This document shows positions 11,006 to 13,132 of a stretch of DNA of 13,132 nucleotides, one piece after another. The notes beneath the pieces were generated by a model. The model was given only the letters and a program-made list of their open reading frames with translations, searched no databases and was not told the DNA's origin. Numbering within the stretch: the first letter of the stretch is position 1; each line of letters opens with the position of its first letter. The position numbers and the translations under genes were made by a program. Location: positions 1 to 13,132 of the forward strand of contig CAWGNK010000013.1 in NCBI GenBank assembly GCA_963823945.1. The letters are read 5' to 3'. Source of the DNA: Bog-793 sp963823945. GTDB taxonomy: Bacteria > Actinomycetota > Acidimicrobiia > Acidimicrobiales > Bog-793.

Positions 11006-13029
11006 GCGCGCCGCGGGCCGCCTTCCGCACGGGCGTCGCCGCCCTGGCGAAGGCCTCCGTTCTCGTCGTCGGCGTGCCGCTGGCGCTCGGGCGGCTGTGG
11101 CTGCTCGCGCCCCAGCCCGCGAACCCCGTCAGCCTGGCGGCGGCCAGGTCGGTCTCGACCTGGGCGCACCTCGCCGTCGTCGTCGCCGGGGTCCTCTGGG
11201 CCCTCGCCGCGGCAGACCTCGCCCGGCAGGTCCGCGGCGCCCTGCGGCACCACGAGCCGCTCGACACCGGCTCGTGGTCAGCCCGGTGGGCCGGCGCGAT
11301 CGCCGGCCTCATCCTCCTCGCCACCGCCGGGACCTCTCTGGCGGTCCCCGGCGCGTCCCATCTCAGGCCGGCACCCGTCGCCACGGCGTCGGCGCGACCG
11401 CGCGCGCCAATCCGACCAGCTCCTCTGGAACAGCAGAGGCGGCAGGTGGGAGTGATCGTCACCGTGGAGCGCGACGAATGCCTCGCCGACGTCGCCGTCC
11501 GGACGACCGGGTGCGTCGACGACTGGCCGGCGCTGGCCCGGCTCAATCTCGGCCGGCGCCAGGTCGACGGGGCGCGCATGCTCGACCCCGCGCGGCTGCA
11601 TGCCGGGTGGCGTCTCGAAGTGCCGTCGGGCGCCGGGGCGTCGGGGCCGGACGGCGCCGCCGCTGCCGGGCGGTCACCGGCGCCACCGGCACCGGATCGA
11701 CGCCTGTCCGAGCTCGCCCTCGTCGGCCTCGGCGTCATCACCACCTGCGCGCTGGCGCGCCGCATCCGCAACCTGCGGCGGGCGAGTTCCAGCGGCCGGC
11801 GGTCGGGTGAGCGGGCCGCGCCATCCCAGCCCCCGGTCGGCCAGGCACGGGTCGCCCTCGAGCCCTTCGCCGAAGCACCGCTCATCGACTGGATCGACCT
11901 CGCCAATCGCCTGCTGTGGCGGGTCGTGCGGGATCAGGACGCGGCACCGCCCGACGTGCGGCTCGTGCGGGCCGGCCCCGACGGCATCGAGTTCCTCCTG
12001 GCGACCCCCCGACCCGAGACGCCGTGGCCGTTCCTCTCCCGCCGCGGCGGGCGGTGGTGGGTCCTCGACCCCGGGGTCGAGCCGGCTGACTTCGCACCGT
12101 TGCCGGGCGACGACGGCCGGTTCCTGCCGGCACTCGTGCCGCTCGGCGACGACGAGCACGCCTCGTACCTGCTCGTGGTGGGTCGCGGCCGCCGCCTCGG
12201 CGTCGACGGCGACGACGAGCTCGTCGACCGGACCCTCGAGGCGATCGTCACCTCGTTGCGCACCGTGCCCTGGGCCGAGCAGCTCGCCGTCGAGCTCGTG
12301 GGGATCGACCCGCCGCCCGCTGCCGAGCAGTGCTACCAGCTGAGCTCCTCGACGCCCGCCGCCCTCGTCGACCTCGCCGCAGAGGGTCCGCCGGCCGCCG
12401 AGCCCCGGCTCGCCTGCCGCTGGCAGCGTGAACCCCTCATCGTCGTCGGCCGCGAGGCGAACGACCGCGAGTGCGAGCGCGTCCTCGCGGCCGCCGGGAC
12501 GGTCGCCGGCATCGTCGCCGCGGGCCCTCGCGGCACCGAGCGGCTCGCCCTCGAGCCCGACCGTGCGGTGCTCTGGCCCTACGGACTAGAGCTCACGGCG
12601 GTCACCCCCACCACCGGCCAGTTCGCGCTGCTCGACGGGCTTTTCGCCGACGCCCGCCGCCCGGCGACGGTCCTGCCGGTCCGTGCCGGACTGGCGACCG
12701 ACCGGGCTCGCCTGGGAGCCGTGCCCCTCGCCGGACCCGTCGAGGTGCAGCTGTTGCGGCCCGAGCCCGCCCTCGTCGGGCTGGCGCGGCCGCCCGCCGA
12801 ACGGGACGCCGCCCGCGTGGTCGAGCTCGTCGCCTATCTCGCGCTCCACGACGGCGCGGCGCCCGTCGGATGCGCCGCTGACGCCCTGTTCGCCCGCTCG
12901 GCCGCCGAATCGCGCCGGGGCGGGTCGACAACGTCGCGCGTGCCGCGCGCGCTGCCCTCGGGCCCGGCCCGGGCGGGCGCGCCCTTCTTGCCCGCCGTGG
13001 CGACGAACTCGTCCTCGACCCCGCCGTGA
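11002..13029 (+). CDS. Membrane-bound LysM-domain protein with C-terminal SARP/BTAD-like regulator, frame broken near the 3' end
   Basis: As written this frame gives 675 residues. Predicted helices lie at about 14-34, 55-75, 97-115 and 236-253. With a cytoplasmic N-terminus, residues 116-235 lie outside, and basic segments (RQVRGALRHH, ARRIRNLRR) fall inside. The outside part contains a divergent LysM-like domain (about 150-208: VTVERDECLADVAVRT, DDWPALARLNLGR, LHAGWRLEVP). The large cytoplasmic part (260-630) has no domain I can name. Near the end, VVELVAYLALHDGAAPVG and ADALFARSAAESRRG resemble the winged-helix start of SARP/BTAD regulators. From residue about 640 this frame turns into low-complexity sequence and stops at 13029, while the expected continuation is in another frame. 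ATG at 11002 overlaps the previous stop. Confidence 0.75.
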   Translation: MSAPRAAFRTGVAALAKASVLVVGVPLALGRLWLLAPQPANPVSLAAARSVSTWAHLAVVVAGVLWALAAADLARQVRGALRHHEPLDTGSWSARWAGAIAGLILLATAGTSLAVPGASHLRPAPVATASARPRAPIRPAPLEQQRRQVGVIVTVERDECLADVAVRTTGCVDDWPALARLNLGRRQVDGARMLDPARLHAGWRLEVPSGAGASGPDGAAAAGRSPAPPAPDRRLSELALVGLGVITTCALARRIRNLRRASSSGRRSGERAAPSQPPVGQARVALEPFAEAPLIDWIDLANRLLWRVVRDQDAAPPDVRLVRAGPDGIEFLLATPRPETPWPFLSRRGGRWWVLDPGVEPADFAPLPGDDGRFLPALVPLGDDEHASYLLVVGRGRRLGVDGDDELVDRTLEAIVTSLRTVPWAEQLAVELVGIDPPPAAEQCYQLSSSTPAALVDLAAEGPPAAEPRLACRWQREPLIVVGREANDRECERVLAAAGTVAGIVAAGPRGTERLALEPDRAVLWPYGLELTAVTPTTGQFALLDGLFADARRPATVLPVRAGLATDRARLGAVPLAGPVEVQLLRPEPALVGLARPPAERDAARVVELVAYLALHDGAAPVGCAADALFARSAAESRRGGSTTSRVPRALPSGPARAGAPFLPAVATNSSSTPP

Positions 13030-13132
13030 CCTGCGACCTCGTGCGGGCCCGGCGGGCCCTCGCCTCGGCACCGCACGCCGAGGCCAACGTCGCCGAGGAC
13101 CTCCTCAAGGGCGCGCTCGACCTCGTCACGGG
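12921..13132 (+). pseudogene. Out-of-frame continuation of the BTAD-like domain (partial)
   Basis: The frame starting at CGG 12921 is open to the window end. It reads RVDNVARAARAALG, then RALLARRGDELVLDPAVTCDLVRARRAL and ANVAEDLLKGALDLVTG. This is what is expected after ESRRG of the preceding frame: the last helix of a winged-helix domain, a beta hairpin, then the start of the helical BTAD repeat. Restoring one base in the G-rich stretch 12917-12924 joins the two frames as RRGRVDN. It has no start of its own in a sensible place. The cause could be a sequencing or assembly error, a real inactivating deletion, or recoding. I list it separately so the domain is not lost. Confidence 0.7.

Noticed and set aside
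12916..12925. Programmed -1 ribosomal frameshift at G GGC GGG
   Set aside because: It lacks the X XXY YYZ slippery pattern because the second triplet would re-pair badly. A missing base is simpler.

Overview
The window is very GC-rich, gene-dense chromosomal DNA with frequent GTG/TTG starts and weak or absent Shine-Dalgarno sequences. A mec-cysO-cysM cysteine locus in the mycobacterial order, a group III-type phosphofructokinase, and a LysM plus SARP/BTAD-type membrane protein point to an actinobacterium. A deep branch such as Acidimicrobiia is possible, but that is inference. No rRNA, tRNA, CRISPR array, insertion sequence or integrase was seen.

Layout. (1) 1-1215, minus strand: mec, cysO and the 5' part of cysM, the sulfur-carrier-protein route to cysteine. 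A palindrome lies between mec and cysO. (2) 1242-2313, plus strand: the trans-translation pair smpB and ssrA (tmRNA). (3) 2314-3402: a segment that looks less GC-rich, directly after the tmRNA 3' end, carrying a ribbon-helix-helix antitoxin/MazF toxin pair and hairpins. It looks like a small acquired insert beside a classic integration site. (4) 3403-6647, plus strand: a tightly coupled galK-galE-galT operon covering the Leloir pathway from galactose to glucose-1-phosphate. (5) 6706-7748, minus strand: a polytopic membrane protein with an internal duplication and FTR1-like glutamate motifs, translationally coupled to an 83-residue two-helix membrane protein. (6) 8008-9039, plus strand: 6-phosphofructokinase, with TTGGAC boxes upstream. 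(7) 9060-10007, minus strand: a pirin-family cupin. (8) 10229 to the window end, plus strand: a Thr-rich single-pass membrane protein coupled to a four-helix membrane protein. The latter has an extracytoplasmic LysM-like domain and a cytoplasmic C-terminus resembling a winged-helix/BTAD regulator. Its reading frame is broken near 12920 and the natural continuation lies in another frame.

Together these are mostly housekeeping modules: sulfur assimilation, ribosome rescue, sugar phosphate entry and glycolysis. The least explained parts are the LysM/BTAD protein with its partner, the duplicated membrane protein with its small partner, the ssrA-adjacent toxin-antitoxin segment, and several inverted repeats placed at starts or promoters.
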